Source: Diplonema papillatum (Eukaryota; Euglenozoa; Diplonemea; Diplonemida; Diplonemidae). Taken from it: 64,000 bases of DNA. Below are positions 42,761 to 53,311 of this stretch, piece after piece (the first letter of the stretch is position 1; the number at the start of each line of letters is the position of its first letter). A model generated the notes under the pieces. The model was not told the DNA's origin. It made no database searches and was given only the letters and a program-made list of their open reading frames with translations. The stretch is taken from positions 248,001 through 312,000 of the forward strand of contig JAPJBO010000135.1 in assembly GCA_030068145.1 (NCBI GenBank). Direction: 5' to 3'. Both the position numbers and the translations under genes were made by a program.

Positions 42761-43057
42761 GAATTTGGAGCGTACGAGAACTTCCGTCCTTGTAGTTTAG
42801 AAGACGCCACGAACCACTGTGCGATCCTCGTCGTCGGCGGGGGCTGTCGAGCTTCCCTCGCTCGCCTTCCCCTTTCTGGTTCGGCAGACGTTCTTACCTA
42901 CCGTTCCCTGTCGTCTGCAGTAAAAACTGCCGATCGTGGCCCCAACTTCGCAAAACGCCCGCCCTGCGAGCTTGCGAACCTTTCGTTTTTGTTTTCGTTC
43001 CTTCCGTTCAGCAGAAGCGCTGCGCCGCCCACTCCGTTTTCCCGCTGCCCGCCGCCA

Positions 43058-43075
43058 CCTTTGTATATAAGGCTG
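43058..43075 (+). promoter_or_regulatory. TATA-like motif
   Basis: TTTGTATATAAGGCTGG in a GC-rich setting resembles a TATA box on the plus strand. No confident gene follows, so this is only a possibility. Confidence 0.2.
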
Positions 43076-43447
43076 GCCTCACCTTCCGGGCGTGTCTGGG
43101 GGGGGTCGGCGTATCCGGCGGTTGTCGCCTAGTCGGTCGCCTGTGACGGCGTTCTTCTCTGATTCTGAAACGAAGAGGAGTTTCGGTTTTATTCTATTTT
43201 CCTTCTCTTCCTTTTTTCCCCCCTTTCCGCCTGCTGTTTTTCGGTTGCATTCGTTCGCTGCTGGGCTTCTTGTTTTCAAACACTCGTGCGGCGGTTTGTA
43301 GAGCATTTGCCACAGAACACAAAAAGTGCTAACACTACAGTTGATCGCTTTCGGTCGAGTAACACCGTTGCTTCTGCTTTGCCGCAACCTGTTGCCTTCA
43401 TGTGTTTGCTCAGAACGCGAAGTATTTGGTGAAACACTCCGCAGAGC

Positions 43448-43625
43448 CCGTCCAGGATGGGATGTACTGGGGGCTCGTGCTGCTGGGCATCGTGTATGGG
43501 TATGTGTCGTGTGCTCTACGCGCACACACTAACTACGATATTCGAATTGAGATATTTTGAAGGCATGTACGGATTGGCATGAGCTTTGGTAGCGTTATTT
43601 GTGGATCGAGCGCCAGTGCGAGATG
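43448..43625 (+). repeat. Direct repeat, copy 1 (partner at 45218)
   Basis: GTCCAGGATGGGATGTACTG through GCGCACACACTAAC and ATTTGTGGATC. It matches 45218-45365 with small gaps. Confidence 0.8.
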
Positions 43626-43724
43626 CGGCAAAGAGGCGGAGGATCGATCGCCGGCCGGCCAGGAAGTGCACCAAAAAGCCCGAGGCAGCAGACTTCGTCC
43701 AGCGGCTTCTGGCGGCGGACAGCA

Positions 43725-44035
43725 CGTAGATGCAAAGCATACCACGGTGCATGAGTACGTATACTGATACCGCGTAGATGCATAGCATACCGCGGTGCAC
43801 GAGTAAATACGTATTCTGATACCACGTAGATGCATAGCATACCACGACATACGTATACTGATGCCACGTAGATGCATAGCATACCACGGTGCATGAGTAC
43901 TACGTATACTGATACCACGTAGATGCATAACATACCACGGTGCACGAGTGAATACGTATACTGATACCACGTAGATGCATAGCATACCACGGTGCATGAG
44001 TACATACGTATATTGACACCACGTAGATAGCACCA
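43725..44035. repeat. Tandem repeat of about 52-58 bp, ATGCATAGCATACCACGG
   Basis: About six units of ATGCATAGCATACCACGGTG with GTATACTGATACCACGTAG. Unit length varies through small indels. Confidence 0.9.
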
Positions 44036-44108
44036 CGTAGCACGGGGTGTTCAACAAAGCGCATCTGCTAGACCCCCACGTAGTCCTGCCGTGCGCCTCA
44101 TAGTGCTG

Positions 44109-44638
44109 CTTGTGAAAATGTGTCGGAAGAGGGTACACCTGCGGGAGCGTGTTGCCCGTCTGGGGATTACCGCCAAATACGTGCGGAGAGTTGAGTTACG
44201 GTGGGATAGCGGTACACCACACGTAGCAGCAGCACGCAGCCCTGTGCCACACAAGCTGACCCCTCCAAAATGTTGCTATCACGGCACGTCACCTGCTTGT
44301 TGTCCTGCCGTATGCATGCTTCTCGACGAGGCAGACGTACTACCGCCCCCGAAAAAGGCCGCACCGAAGTACCAAGGTGGCCTCATTGTCAGCAGCGCAG
44401 ACAAGCTTATTTCCGTAAGTCCCCTGGACGGGTATTTTCATCTTGCCCCTACGCAATGTAAGTGATAGGTTCACCCTGGATGGTTTGATACCTCTTCGTT
44501 CTTTCTTGCAGTCATTTCACCAAGAAGCATCCCGCAGACTTTACTTCAGCGAACACAAGGCGCAGACAGACCAAAACAGAAAGCCGTGATGGCGAAGCTG
44601 CTTGCTCACAGGCAAGGTCCTTGCCTACAGTGAAGCCT
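44109..44638 (+). CDS. Candidate two-exon gene, unassigned
   Basis: A plus-strand frame of about 120 codons (44091-44465; internal ATG at 44118) ends soon after a good 5' splice site, GTAAGT at 44458. A pyrimidine-rich 3' site TTCTTTCTTGCAG ends at 44511. Removing these 54 nt keeps the frame open into a further segment that ends at a TGA near 44635. The exon text (LLDEADVLPPPKKAAPKYQG, SPLDGYFHLAPTQ) is protein-like but has no domain I recognise. A second GTAAGT at 44415 shows that such motifs also occur by chance. The call rests on splice-site quality and open frame only. Confidence 0.25.
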
Positions 44639-44799
44639 TGTTGTGCGCCGACACCTTCGCAGGGGTTTGGTGAGAACCGCATTTGAAGCAGGTCGGAGTG
44701 AAACTGGGAAGAAGGAACGGTCACCGACAGCACGAAGCGGGAGACCGGTAGAGACCCGCATCCGGTCCCTCGCGCAAGCCGGACGAATATTCGAGACGG

Positions 44800-44945
44800 C
44801 AAAGCGCTGTGGCAGCCAAGCAAAGCTCTGTGGCAGCAAGCAAAGCGCTGTGGCACCCAAGCAAAGCTCTGTGGCAGCAAGCAAAGCGCTGTGGCAGCCA
44901 AGCAAAGCTCTGTGGCAGCAAGCAAAGCGCTGTGGCCACAGCGCT
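44800..44945. repeat. Tandem AGCAAAGCKCTGTGGC repeat
   Basis: Eight units of about 18-20 bp with GCAAAGCGCTGTGGC alternating with GCAAAGCTCTGTGGC. The array ends in the palindrome GCAAAGCGCTGTGG / CCACAGCGCTTTGC at 44924-44951. Confidence 0.95.
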
Positions 44946-44952
44946 TTGCTGT

Positions 44953-45510
44953 GGATTTGTTGTTCTCGTGTGTATGAATGTATGCCCTGGGGTTTTGCAG
45001 GACTAACCGTGCTTGCGGCCAGGGATCAGAAGCTGTTGCAGGGCTCGCGTTCCGGTCGTGCTGAGGAGAGAAACGATGGCAACGGAATATTTTGCGCGGC
45101 AGTCTCCCTGGTACCGATGATATTTCGGCTCTTTGTGTTGGTCTTGGGTGGGCGGGCGGAGAGTGTTGGTGAGTCCACTACTTTGGCTCTGGTGTACGTA
45201 GCACTGTTGCAGCTCCCGTCCAGGATGCGATGTACTGGGGTCCGTGCTGCTGGGCATCGTGGATGGGTATGTGTCGTGTGCTCTCTACGCGCACACACTA
45301 ACTCGAATTGAGATCTTTTGAGTGCATGTATGGATTCGCACGAGCGTTGTCAGCGTTAGTTGTGGATCTGGATTTGTTGTGCTCGTGTGTATGAATGTAT
45401 GCCTCCTGGGGTTTTGCGGGACTACCCGTGATACCCAAGCTTGCAGCCAGAGATCAGAAACTGTTACAGGACTCGCGTTAAGAGAGAAACGATGGCAACG
45501 GAAAGCGGCA
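44953..45510 (+). repeat. Direct duplications of 43.4-45.5 kb sequence
   Basis: 44953-45080 (GGATTTGTTGTTCTCGTGTG to CGATGGCAACGGAA) is repeated at 45366-45503. 45218-45380 repeats 43448-43625. No convincing gene is seen in the long overlapping frames. Confidence 0.75.
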
Positions 45511-45797
45511 CATTTCAGTGAAGCATGTGTGAGGGTGCGTTGATTGCGTTTTTTTTGTATGCCTCTCGCGGGGTGTAACTTTCGGGATAAATGAACAAGG
45601 GGAGGAGCTGAGGATGGAGAAGAGCGGAAACTGGAAAGGTGGGGCTTGGAAAAGCAAGAAGAAAAAGGGTCGAAAAAGTGGGGTTTTTTTTTTTTGTTCA
45701 ATGCTTCTCATTGGTGGAAAACTGGGGGCTTTTTCGTTGAACGCTTCCCATGCAAGGCCTGCCGCGGGGTCTGCTGGATACAGGAGTAGAGCATCGG

Positions 45798-46090
45798 AAA
45801 TACTCGACGTAGCTGCTTCGACTCCGAATGGAAGGGGGGAAATATAGAGTAAGGGGCAAATACAATACAAACACAATCTGATTTGTTCTTCGCTTACACC
45901 ACCGTGTGTTGTTTTCTCACTCAGGATTTTTTGACCTGTTGTGTTTGTGTGATTTGTCGTGTAGGGGTAGACCCGCATGACCTCACGTCCGTTCAACACG
46001 TGGTTCGGTAGTTACAGCACTTGGGATCCCTTCTGTTCTTTGTCGGGCAGCATCGTCGAGCATTTCCTTTCAAGCTGGCGCTTATGTAAA
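45798..46090 (+). mobile_element. Family B SINE-like repeat, copy 7 (full length)
   Basis: GAAATACTCGACGTAGCTGC to GGCGCTTATGTAAAAG; the A-tail is short. It is preceded by two pieces with GCTTCTCATTGGTGG / GCTTCCCATGC. Confidence 0.8.
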
Positions 46091-46305
46091 AGAACAAGCG
46101 GCAAGAAGGTGGTTGGGACCACCTTAACCCGAACACGCGGTGCTGGCATGCCTTTTTTTTTTTTTTATGCAGTGAGACCAGTGCAGTCAGGCTCGACCGC
46201 TCGACCGGTCAAGTCACTTTCCGAAAAAAACTTTTTTGTTTTTTTGGACAGGAACTTGCAACAACTTTTTTTTGCACTGGCGAATACAGGTCGAAATCCA
46301 TCCTA

Positions 46306-46412
46306 TTTGTGTGTGCGAAGGACCTGTTTTGTATCTTTACATGGCAGGTTCCAACGCTGCCAACTTTCTTTTTTGTACTGACATGTCCAGCGTGGTATGT
46401 TGTTCCAAAAAA
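46306..46412 (+). repeat. Family D repeat, left flank of the VIPER-like element
   Basis: TGTGCGAAGGACCTGTTTTG to ATGTTGTTCCAAAAAA; almost identical to the right-flank copy, which supports a young pair. Confidence 0.85.
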
Positions 46413-49400
46413 GAAAAGGCGTCGTTGAGCACGTGTACCCCTTTAACGTCGGTAAGTACAAGAGTCGTTGAAAGAGGAAGATCGTCGACCACTCTTCGGT
46501 CTTTTTTAGTACTGCTGCTTGTTGGCTCTTGCCGTGCAGTACTTTTAGTCTTGTCATATAACAACTTCGCTCGTTGTGGCCTCTCGGCATTGTTTGCTGA
46601 AAAACTCTGTCGGGATTGCCGGAAGATTCTTCACAGGCTGGTCCTCAGTTCTTACTGGGGACTGCGAGACATGTTGCAGACGCGTCACATCACTCGGAGA
46701 AGCGCTTGTGATAACGGCAATGAGCTGCCAGTAAGGCGCTACGAGGCCGAGGTCAAGCAAGGGCAGCACAATGGGTTGCATCAAAGAAAAACCAAGCTTC
46801 TAGAGGAGGGACCCAGACCAGCGTCTTTGGTAGGCCATCCGGGTGAATTTATCGGCCACATTTAGGAATCCAGGGACGTGCGTAGCCTCGACAAAATTTC
46901 GATCCAGAAGTTCAACCAGCTCATCGAGTAGTTCTTGCGTCTCAGATATCAGGGAATAACCTTTATTCAGGATGGCGACCACAGTTGTGTTGTCTACCTC
47001 GATTTGAATCCTGAACCGGATGCCCGGTACGCAAATTCGTTTTACTGCCTGGACCGCCGCGTATAACTCTTTTATGTTGATGTGGCTTTTAGCATAGCGA
47101 TTCGGGAAAACACCGTGGGCAATGCTCTTTTCGGTAAGAACGTATGCCCATCCCGACATAGACGCGTCGGAGACAGTTCGAACCGTGCATTCCGGCTGCA
47201 GCCGTTTCCAGCTGTTCGAGGCTAGTATGTCGACCTCTCTCGTGAGCATGGAACGGACAGGATCCGGGATATCGCAGAGGGCGCCCCAAGAGATGTCCGG
47301 AGCGGAAACGGAGGACATCCAGCCCAACAACGTCTTGACGTGGTGGAGAGGCCGAGCCATGACGTGGTACCGCCACATGATACAGCCTGCGACTCGCCAA
47401 AAATCTCTCAACGAGGACCTGCGGCGGAGTACCAGTTGGAGGGCTGGCACAACGTTTTGGACCCACGTAGTGCTCAGTCTCCACTTCTTGTCTTGGAGAT
47501 TCACTTCCATTCCAAGGAGCGAGGCTTCGGACGTCGGTCGGACTTCCTCACCCAGTACAATTCCGTATCGGTCGCACAGCGAACACAATCCTCTTTGGGG
47601 TCCCACAACTTTTCCTCGTGTATGTCTCCGAGTATGAAATTGTCGATCCACTCGATGTGAACCGAAGAAGGAGAACTCTTCGCCGCAAGTCCACCGATAG
47701 ACTCGGCCACAGCTTGGCTCGCTTGAGGTGCTGGCGAGTAACCCATAGGTAGCCGGGTTAACCTGCGCTTCGAAGACCCGACTCTGAACGAGAAAAATTT
47801 TCTCACTGAGGCCGGCAGCAAAAACTGATAAAAGAAGCCCTTCGCGTCATTCTCGCAAACGAAGTTACATTGCATGAGTTTCAGCAGCATTGAGTTGTAC
47901 GGTGGCATGGCGGGACCGGGTGTCCCGACATTCTCACCGCTTCATTCACACCCTTGCAGGAGAGAATGAACCTGAGTACCCCGGCCTTCTTTTTGGCAAC
48001 TGTGAAGGCGCCGTGGAACCAGGATCTTTCCGCCTCCGACCGGGGAACCGCCTCACAGAGACCGATTTCCTCTAGTCTTTTAAGGTGCTGTTCCAACTTA
48101 GTGTTAGGGGGGCCTGGGGCGTTCTTGAACTCGGTCGACAGGATATCCTCGAGGAAAGCGGGATTTTGAAACCACTTCAAATTGATCTCTAAGGCAGGGA
48201 AGTCTCGTAGCAACAGGTCAGTGTCCACCCACGATTCAGTGATGCTGTCGACGAGGCCCTCAAAGCAGGCCTTTGTAGCACGGGAGCCTCGGGGCATCTC
48301 GTGGTCCACCCACCTCATGGCGTAATCGTATGTATGCAGTTTACTTAAGCTACGGGCCACATTAGGAGCCCAGAAGGGGCGGTCGAAACCTACTGCAGAA
48401 TTCCGGCCCCCTGGATTGTTCCGCTCGTCGACTCCCAAGTCTCCATCGGGGTATAGAACCTCACGTTCTTCACGTCTACGTGTCTCCCCATTGCTTGTGC
48501 CGCTTGTTCGCCACCCACCCGGGCGATCTCGGTGAGTGCACTGTGGCGAATCATGTGACTGGTGATCCCAAGATGGTGTCTGAGCCACTTGTTGTAGGCT
48601 GCGATGCTTAGGCCCGGAAGTAGGAGAGTTGATCTTTGTCGTCTCCACCAGCTGATCACGGTCTGGAACACCCATCCCGTCTTCGGTATGAGGATCCCTT
48701 GACCTTGGTGCGTAGGGTCGGTCTTCCCCCCTACGAGAAGTACGAGGAAAAACTCTTGTTTCTCCTTTATGTGTCCGACCTGTAGACGTTCCAGGTCCAC
48801 AAAACGAGACGCGAGGCTCCATTGGGTGGCCAACGCCACCTTGTATAACCCTGTGGATTTCGCCACCAGTCCAAGGACCTGGCTCTTGGAGACCAGTTTC
48901 GTCTCCAGGAGTTCCCTTCTCTCGAGCTCTCTCTCTTTCAAGTGCAGTGCTTTTCGAAAAGCCTTTAGAGGGGGGATATCGGCCATCATCCAGTATGTCA
49001 CGTACTGGCTGGCTGAGCCTGGTTGGATTTCCTTCGCATCGATCTTTCGTTGCAGCCACATGAGGAAACCCATCTCTCTTGAGATTTCCGGGTCCAACTG
49101 TCGTAGCTGCTGAATGAATAACTGAGCCCGAGTTACCACCGACGTCATAGCCGAGGAGGTGGTGTCTTTGTAACACTCGGCCAGCGTTCCCAACGTCTCT
49201 TGACGCAGCCCCTGGACAGCCTCGGGGCTGATCAGGTAGTCGGCCTTCTGGGGGCGGCCCCGACTCCGCTTCAGCGGTTGGAAAGGACTCGGCGCGGGGG
49301 GTGTCGTTCATACGGACTTCCGCCCGTTTCCCGACTTCGAGAGGGTTTCGGTCCTTCTCTTGGAGAATTCACCTTCGGACGAGGCTCTCTTGAGCCCGTC

Positions 49401-50304
49401 CGTGTTCCTCCTCCTCCTGTCCTCCTCGTTGGCCACCTCGACAGCTCGCAGGGCGTTTCTTAACACTGTGCGAGAGAACTCAGAGGCATCTACCAACTGC
49501 AGCTTGGACTCCCAAGCCAGTTGCTGAGGCATACCCTGCAGCTTGCGGATTCTTAGGGCCTCGAGGCGAACCAGCAGTTGATGGGCAACCTGTAGGACTT
49601 GTCTCGAGTCCTTCGGCACAGGGAAGAGTCTGTCCAAGACAGAAAACAGGACACGGGTCTCGTGCACGTACGCAGGTACACTGGCCTTGAAGTCTTCTTC
49701 AATGGGCCCGTATCGGTAGCGCACTTCGGTCATCATCTGACTCTTCTGGCTAGCGGTTGCAACCTTCGGTACCCACGAGTTTGCCATTCGTATGTCAAAC
49801 TCTCCAATTCCCTCTTGGGTTTTGGTTTGGGCAAGAAGATGTTCTACGAGCGCCTTTAAGGGCCCTGGTGGTGTTTGTTCGAGCAATTCGTCGACGTCGA
49901 CGCCGGCGATGTTCGAGCCCGGGTTCGGACGGCTCTCGAGTACTGCGTCCACGCCTTCCATCTCCCGATCGTCCTCCCACTTCTGACCCCGCTGCAGAAG
50001 CCACGTACAGACCGGGCAGACCCATTCGTCTTCCCCCATTCGGTCCACGAAGCCCTGGGCAGTGCTCTTGCACCCCAGGTTTGCCTTCAGGCAATACGCG
50101 ATCGCCGTGAGGCCGCATCTGAAGCAGTGGGTCAGCCCTTCCCCGGCATGGCTCTTTGAGCACATCGGGAAAATGCAAGCGCCGTCTTCCTCAGCTCGGA
50201 TAATTCCTGGGGGCATTGTCACCTTTGTCTGGATCGAAGACCAGTCGAAGGAGCCCCCGTCGAAGTCGCTTCTCAGGACGGACATACTTTTAGCACGTGT
50301 CTTT

Positions 50305-50411
50305 TTTGTGTGTGCGAAGGACCTGTTTTGTATCTTTACATGGCAGGTTCCAACGCTGCCAACTTTCTTTTTTGTACTGACATGTCCAGCGTGGTATGTT
50401 GTTCCAAAAAA
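50305..50411 (+). repeat. Family D repeat, right flank of the VIPER-like element
   Basis: Same 107 bp as at 46306. On the minus strand it is the leader of the gag-like frame. Confidence 0.85.
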
Positions 50412-51279
50412 AAATTTCTGGCTTAGGGAAAACCACCACACCACCACAACATGTGGTGTTTTAGAGTAAAAGTTCCCTTCAAACTCTGGGTTTTAGCTGA
50501 AACGGGCAGTCTCACAAAGTTAGTACACTGTCGTGCTTCAGTAGTAGGACGGCGTAATACGACTTTTCCAGTAGCTTCGCTTGTGAATCATTAGTGCCAT
50601 GAACCCAGGTTCACTGTCACAATACAAAAGATGGGCCCAGAGCGACGAGTTTCGGGGTTGCAGTGGAGTCTTCAGATGCCTGAGGCAATGGAACACTGTT
50701 TTGGTTTTGTAGGTGGGCCTCATTATGACTGCCGTGACCTTGGGCATGCGCCTTCGTGGATGTGCTGCTGTATGTGCGCCTCTGTATATCTGGCTGCAGC
50801 CGAACATACTGCAATCTGGGAGCTGGTGAGCGGAGTTGGGAATCCAAAAGCTTGCTCTTGCCCCCGTGACCTTGGCTTTTGTCGAAGCTTTCCGTTTTCC
50901 CACCATTTTCTACTACTGTGAGGCACTACCCATGGCAGATTTTTCTAATTTTTTTTTTTGCCCGGTCGAATCGACACGGGCGCCGGTCGAATTCGACCGG
51001 TGTCCACATTCGACCGCCTTGACCGGTCGAATGTCAATCCGAGAGCAAGAATTTTTTTTTTTGTCAATTCGACCGGCCGGTGACTGCACTGAGTGAGACA
51101 GGGGACTTTAGCTCTTTGTCTGACCGAGCAAAAAAGCCGGTTTCAGCGAAAACCCCGGTTTTTCGGCTCTGTGGTGCCGGTGGGTGGCTGAGTGCCTGGA
51201 ACTGTCGCCCCATACACACAAACTAGGGAACGGAGAGGAGTGGTGAGATATAGGCCTGCGGTGGCGGTGCGCACGTCAT
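50412..51279. other. Spacer with CCGGTCGAA palindromes
   Basis: A family F segment lies at 50463-50500. 50984-51001 is a perfect palindrome CCGGTCGAATTCGACCGG, within a cluster of CGGTCGAA motifs (50963-51075) that resembles 46190-46215. Frames of about 100 codons at 50538-50921 have no domain. Confidence 0.4.
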
Positions 51280-51283
51280 CAAA

Positions 51284-51889
51284 CTACGGAGGTGGTAAGT
51301 GAAAAAAGCTTTGATGGCAGTAACAGAATTCAGGGGGGCACTGCGCCTGTGCGCACCAAGGCTTCCTTGTAGTTTTTGAATGAGCAGAAACGAATTGCTC
51401 GTGTTCTTCGGTCGTTTTGGAGGTCCTCGACAGAAGCTCCAGTCCGCACATGATGTCCTTCAACGTATCATTGTGCAGAGTGGTTCGGAGACGGCTCTTG
51501 ACAAGTTTCAGGGGCGAAAACATCCTCTCCGCACCGGCAGTTCCTTGCTGCAACCAGCAGCATCTGGGTACAGCATTCGAAACTGGGTGTCACCCAAGAG
51601 GCTTGCCAGCACTTGACTGAACTCCGTCCACTCCCGTGCCTGGATCAGTTCCTCTAGCGAGGTCGTGTGCGAGTGCACACGTGGCAGTGTATGTAATGTC
51701 ATCCATGGGGTGAGCTTGTGCGTGTGTTTTCAGGTGGTTCACAAGAGGAGCAACCTGTTCTTTGGACTTTTTCGACGTTGCCAAAAAACTCCCAGCGTGG
51801 ATTTTATACACACAAAAGCTGGGATGGTGGCATTCTGAATGCGGCCATAATGCTTCGCCCATCTTGGGGCTTTGCATACCTTCCCTCAC
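51284..51889 (-). pseudogene. hAT transposase remnant (C-terminal dimerisation region)
   Basis: The minus frame 51284-51553 contains GAERMFSPLKLVKSRLRTTL and NDTLKDIMCGLELL, which fits the C-terminal hAT dimerisation motif (usually SAERxFSxLKxIKxxLRxxM). An adjoining frame at 51508-51702 (EWTEFSQVLASLLGDTQFRM) and one at 51590-51889 look like upstream parts in other frames. At least one frameshift therefore separates them, around 51545. No terminal inverted repeats were found. The enzyme is incomplete and inactive as read. Confidence 0.6.
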
Positions 51890-51902
51890 GGCCTTTTTGA
51901 TA

Positions 51903-52495
51903 TTTTAGTTTAGCTGAGTGCCCACGAACTGTGTTCCACTGACCAACAGCGCATTGCTGCACGGTACACCGCATGGTGACACGGACACATCACGTGACAT
52001 CACGTGCGCATCACGTGCCACACCGTGACGTGCCACGTGACAGCAGTACAGTACAGTACTGCCGGAGCCACGTTTCTTTGTTTCCGGCGAGATTTGCTGG
52101 TTAGAAAAAACCCCCAAAAATTTTGAAATCGAAATTTATAAATTATTTTTATTTTTTTGAAAAACCGAAACCGGAAAAACCCGGTTTCGAAAACCGGGAA
52201 ACCGGGTTTCTAAAGTCCCCTGCAGTGAGAGTTCACTGAAGAGCCCGGGATATTGTAGTGGACAACTTGCGTCTTTTTCGGATTGAAAAGGCTTCCCCGA
52301 TGTTGCAACCCGGACCAGGTTAACGGACAACAGGTTAATGTACAGCGGCTGCTCTTGACACGCTGATCCATCCGTGATGGCTTTTGCGGAAAGCTGAGGG
52401 AGATTGCCGAGCAGGGGTAGTGTCAGATTGCGCGAGGCTTGTTTGGTGCGCGTAGGAACATTTATCCATGGTTCCAACGGTGCTTTGTGAACACG
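51903..52495. other. Spacer with CACGTGACATCACGTG motifs
   Basis: 51985-52040 is dense in CACGTG / CACGTGAC palindromes. 52150-52215 has repeated AAACCGGGTTT motifs able to pair with 51133-51165. No gene is seen. Confidence 0.4.
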
Positions 52496-52518
52496 AAAAT
52501 ACTCGGTTGCCTGCCCGG

Positions 52519-52812
52519 GAAAATACTCGAGGGACTGCCTTGTGCTCATTTCAAAGGAGGCTAGAGGGGGAGAAAACAATACAACTACCAAGTGAGTCTT
52601 TTTTTGTTGAACGCTTACGCCCGCCACAAAACCCAGTTTTACCTGTGTTCTGTGTGGGGTACAGCACATTTACCTTCTTTGGGATTTTGGAATTATAATT
52701 GAAATATGTTTGCGACAGTGGGGAGTCCGCTTATGCTGTATCCCTTTGAGATTTTTGGCAACTGGCAGTCTCCTCAAGTATTTCCTACAAAGCGGGTGTG
52801 TATGTAAAAAAG
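52519..52812 (+). mobile_element. Family A SINE-like repeat, copy 5 (full length)
   Basis: AAATACTCGAGGGACTGCC to GTGTATGTAAAAAAGAA. A second, abortive start (AAATACTCGGTTGCCTGCCC) sits just before it at 52496. Confidence 0.8.
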
Positions 52813-52999
52813 AATTTACGAGGGGCTGGACGTGGGAGGATGAGATGCTAGAGTGAGGGGGAAGAAAAAGGCGTCGCCGAAGGGGGGGGTGTAGAAACAG
52901 CCCACCGGTACTTTGGCGTTGGGATTTGTTGTGTAGTGCGGCGACGCCAGGCGCTCACTGCTCAGACGAGGGCGCCGGCCCGCCTGGTAAAAGCTGCCA

Positions 53000-53234
53000 A
53001 AATGCTCGAGGGACTGCCTTGTGCTCATTTCGAAGGAGGCTAGAGGGGGAGAAAACAATACAACTACAAATGTGGGTCTTTTTTGTTGAACGCTTACGCC
53101 CGCCACTAAACCCAGACTCACCTGTGTTTCGTGTGGGCTACAGCACATTAACCTCCTCGATCTTTCGCAACTGGCAGTCTCCTCAAGAATTTCCTTCAAA
53201 GTAGGTGCACCTGGTGCTTATACAAAAACAAAAA
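53000..53234 (+). mobile_element. Family A SINE-like repeat, copy 6
   Basis: AAATGCTCGAGGGACTGCC to GGTGCTTATACAAAAACAAA. It lies 77 bp beyond the stop codon of the minus-strand gene at 53312, probably in its 3' flank. Confidence 0.8.
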
Positions 53235-53311
53235 TGAATTGGCCCTTTTTGAGCTCTCACCGCGAGACTAAATGGGAGAGAGAGTGTGTGTGTGCGTGTG
53301 TGCATCTGGAT

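Larger units (their letters stand above)
46306..50411 (-). mobile_element. VIPER-like tyrosine-recombinase retroelement (fossil)
   Basis: Minus-strand element with the order gag-like protein (49308-50285), tyrosine recombinase (about 48390-49190), reverse transcriptase and RNase H (about 46800-48340). Direct repeats of about 107 bp lie at 46306-46412 and 50305-50411 in the same orientation, and the gag-like frame starts about 20 bp inside the repeat. Gag, recombinase and RT in this order match VIPER/TATE elements of kinetoplastids; DIRS and Ngaro place the recombinase last. The frames are long and domains are easily recognised, with about two breaks in the RT part, so it is broken but fairly young. 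Split direct repeats rather than classic LTRs are usual for this family. Confidence 0.85.
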
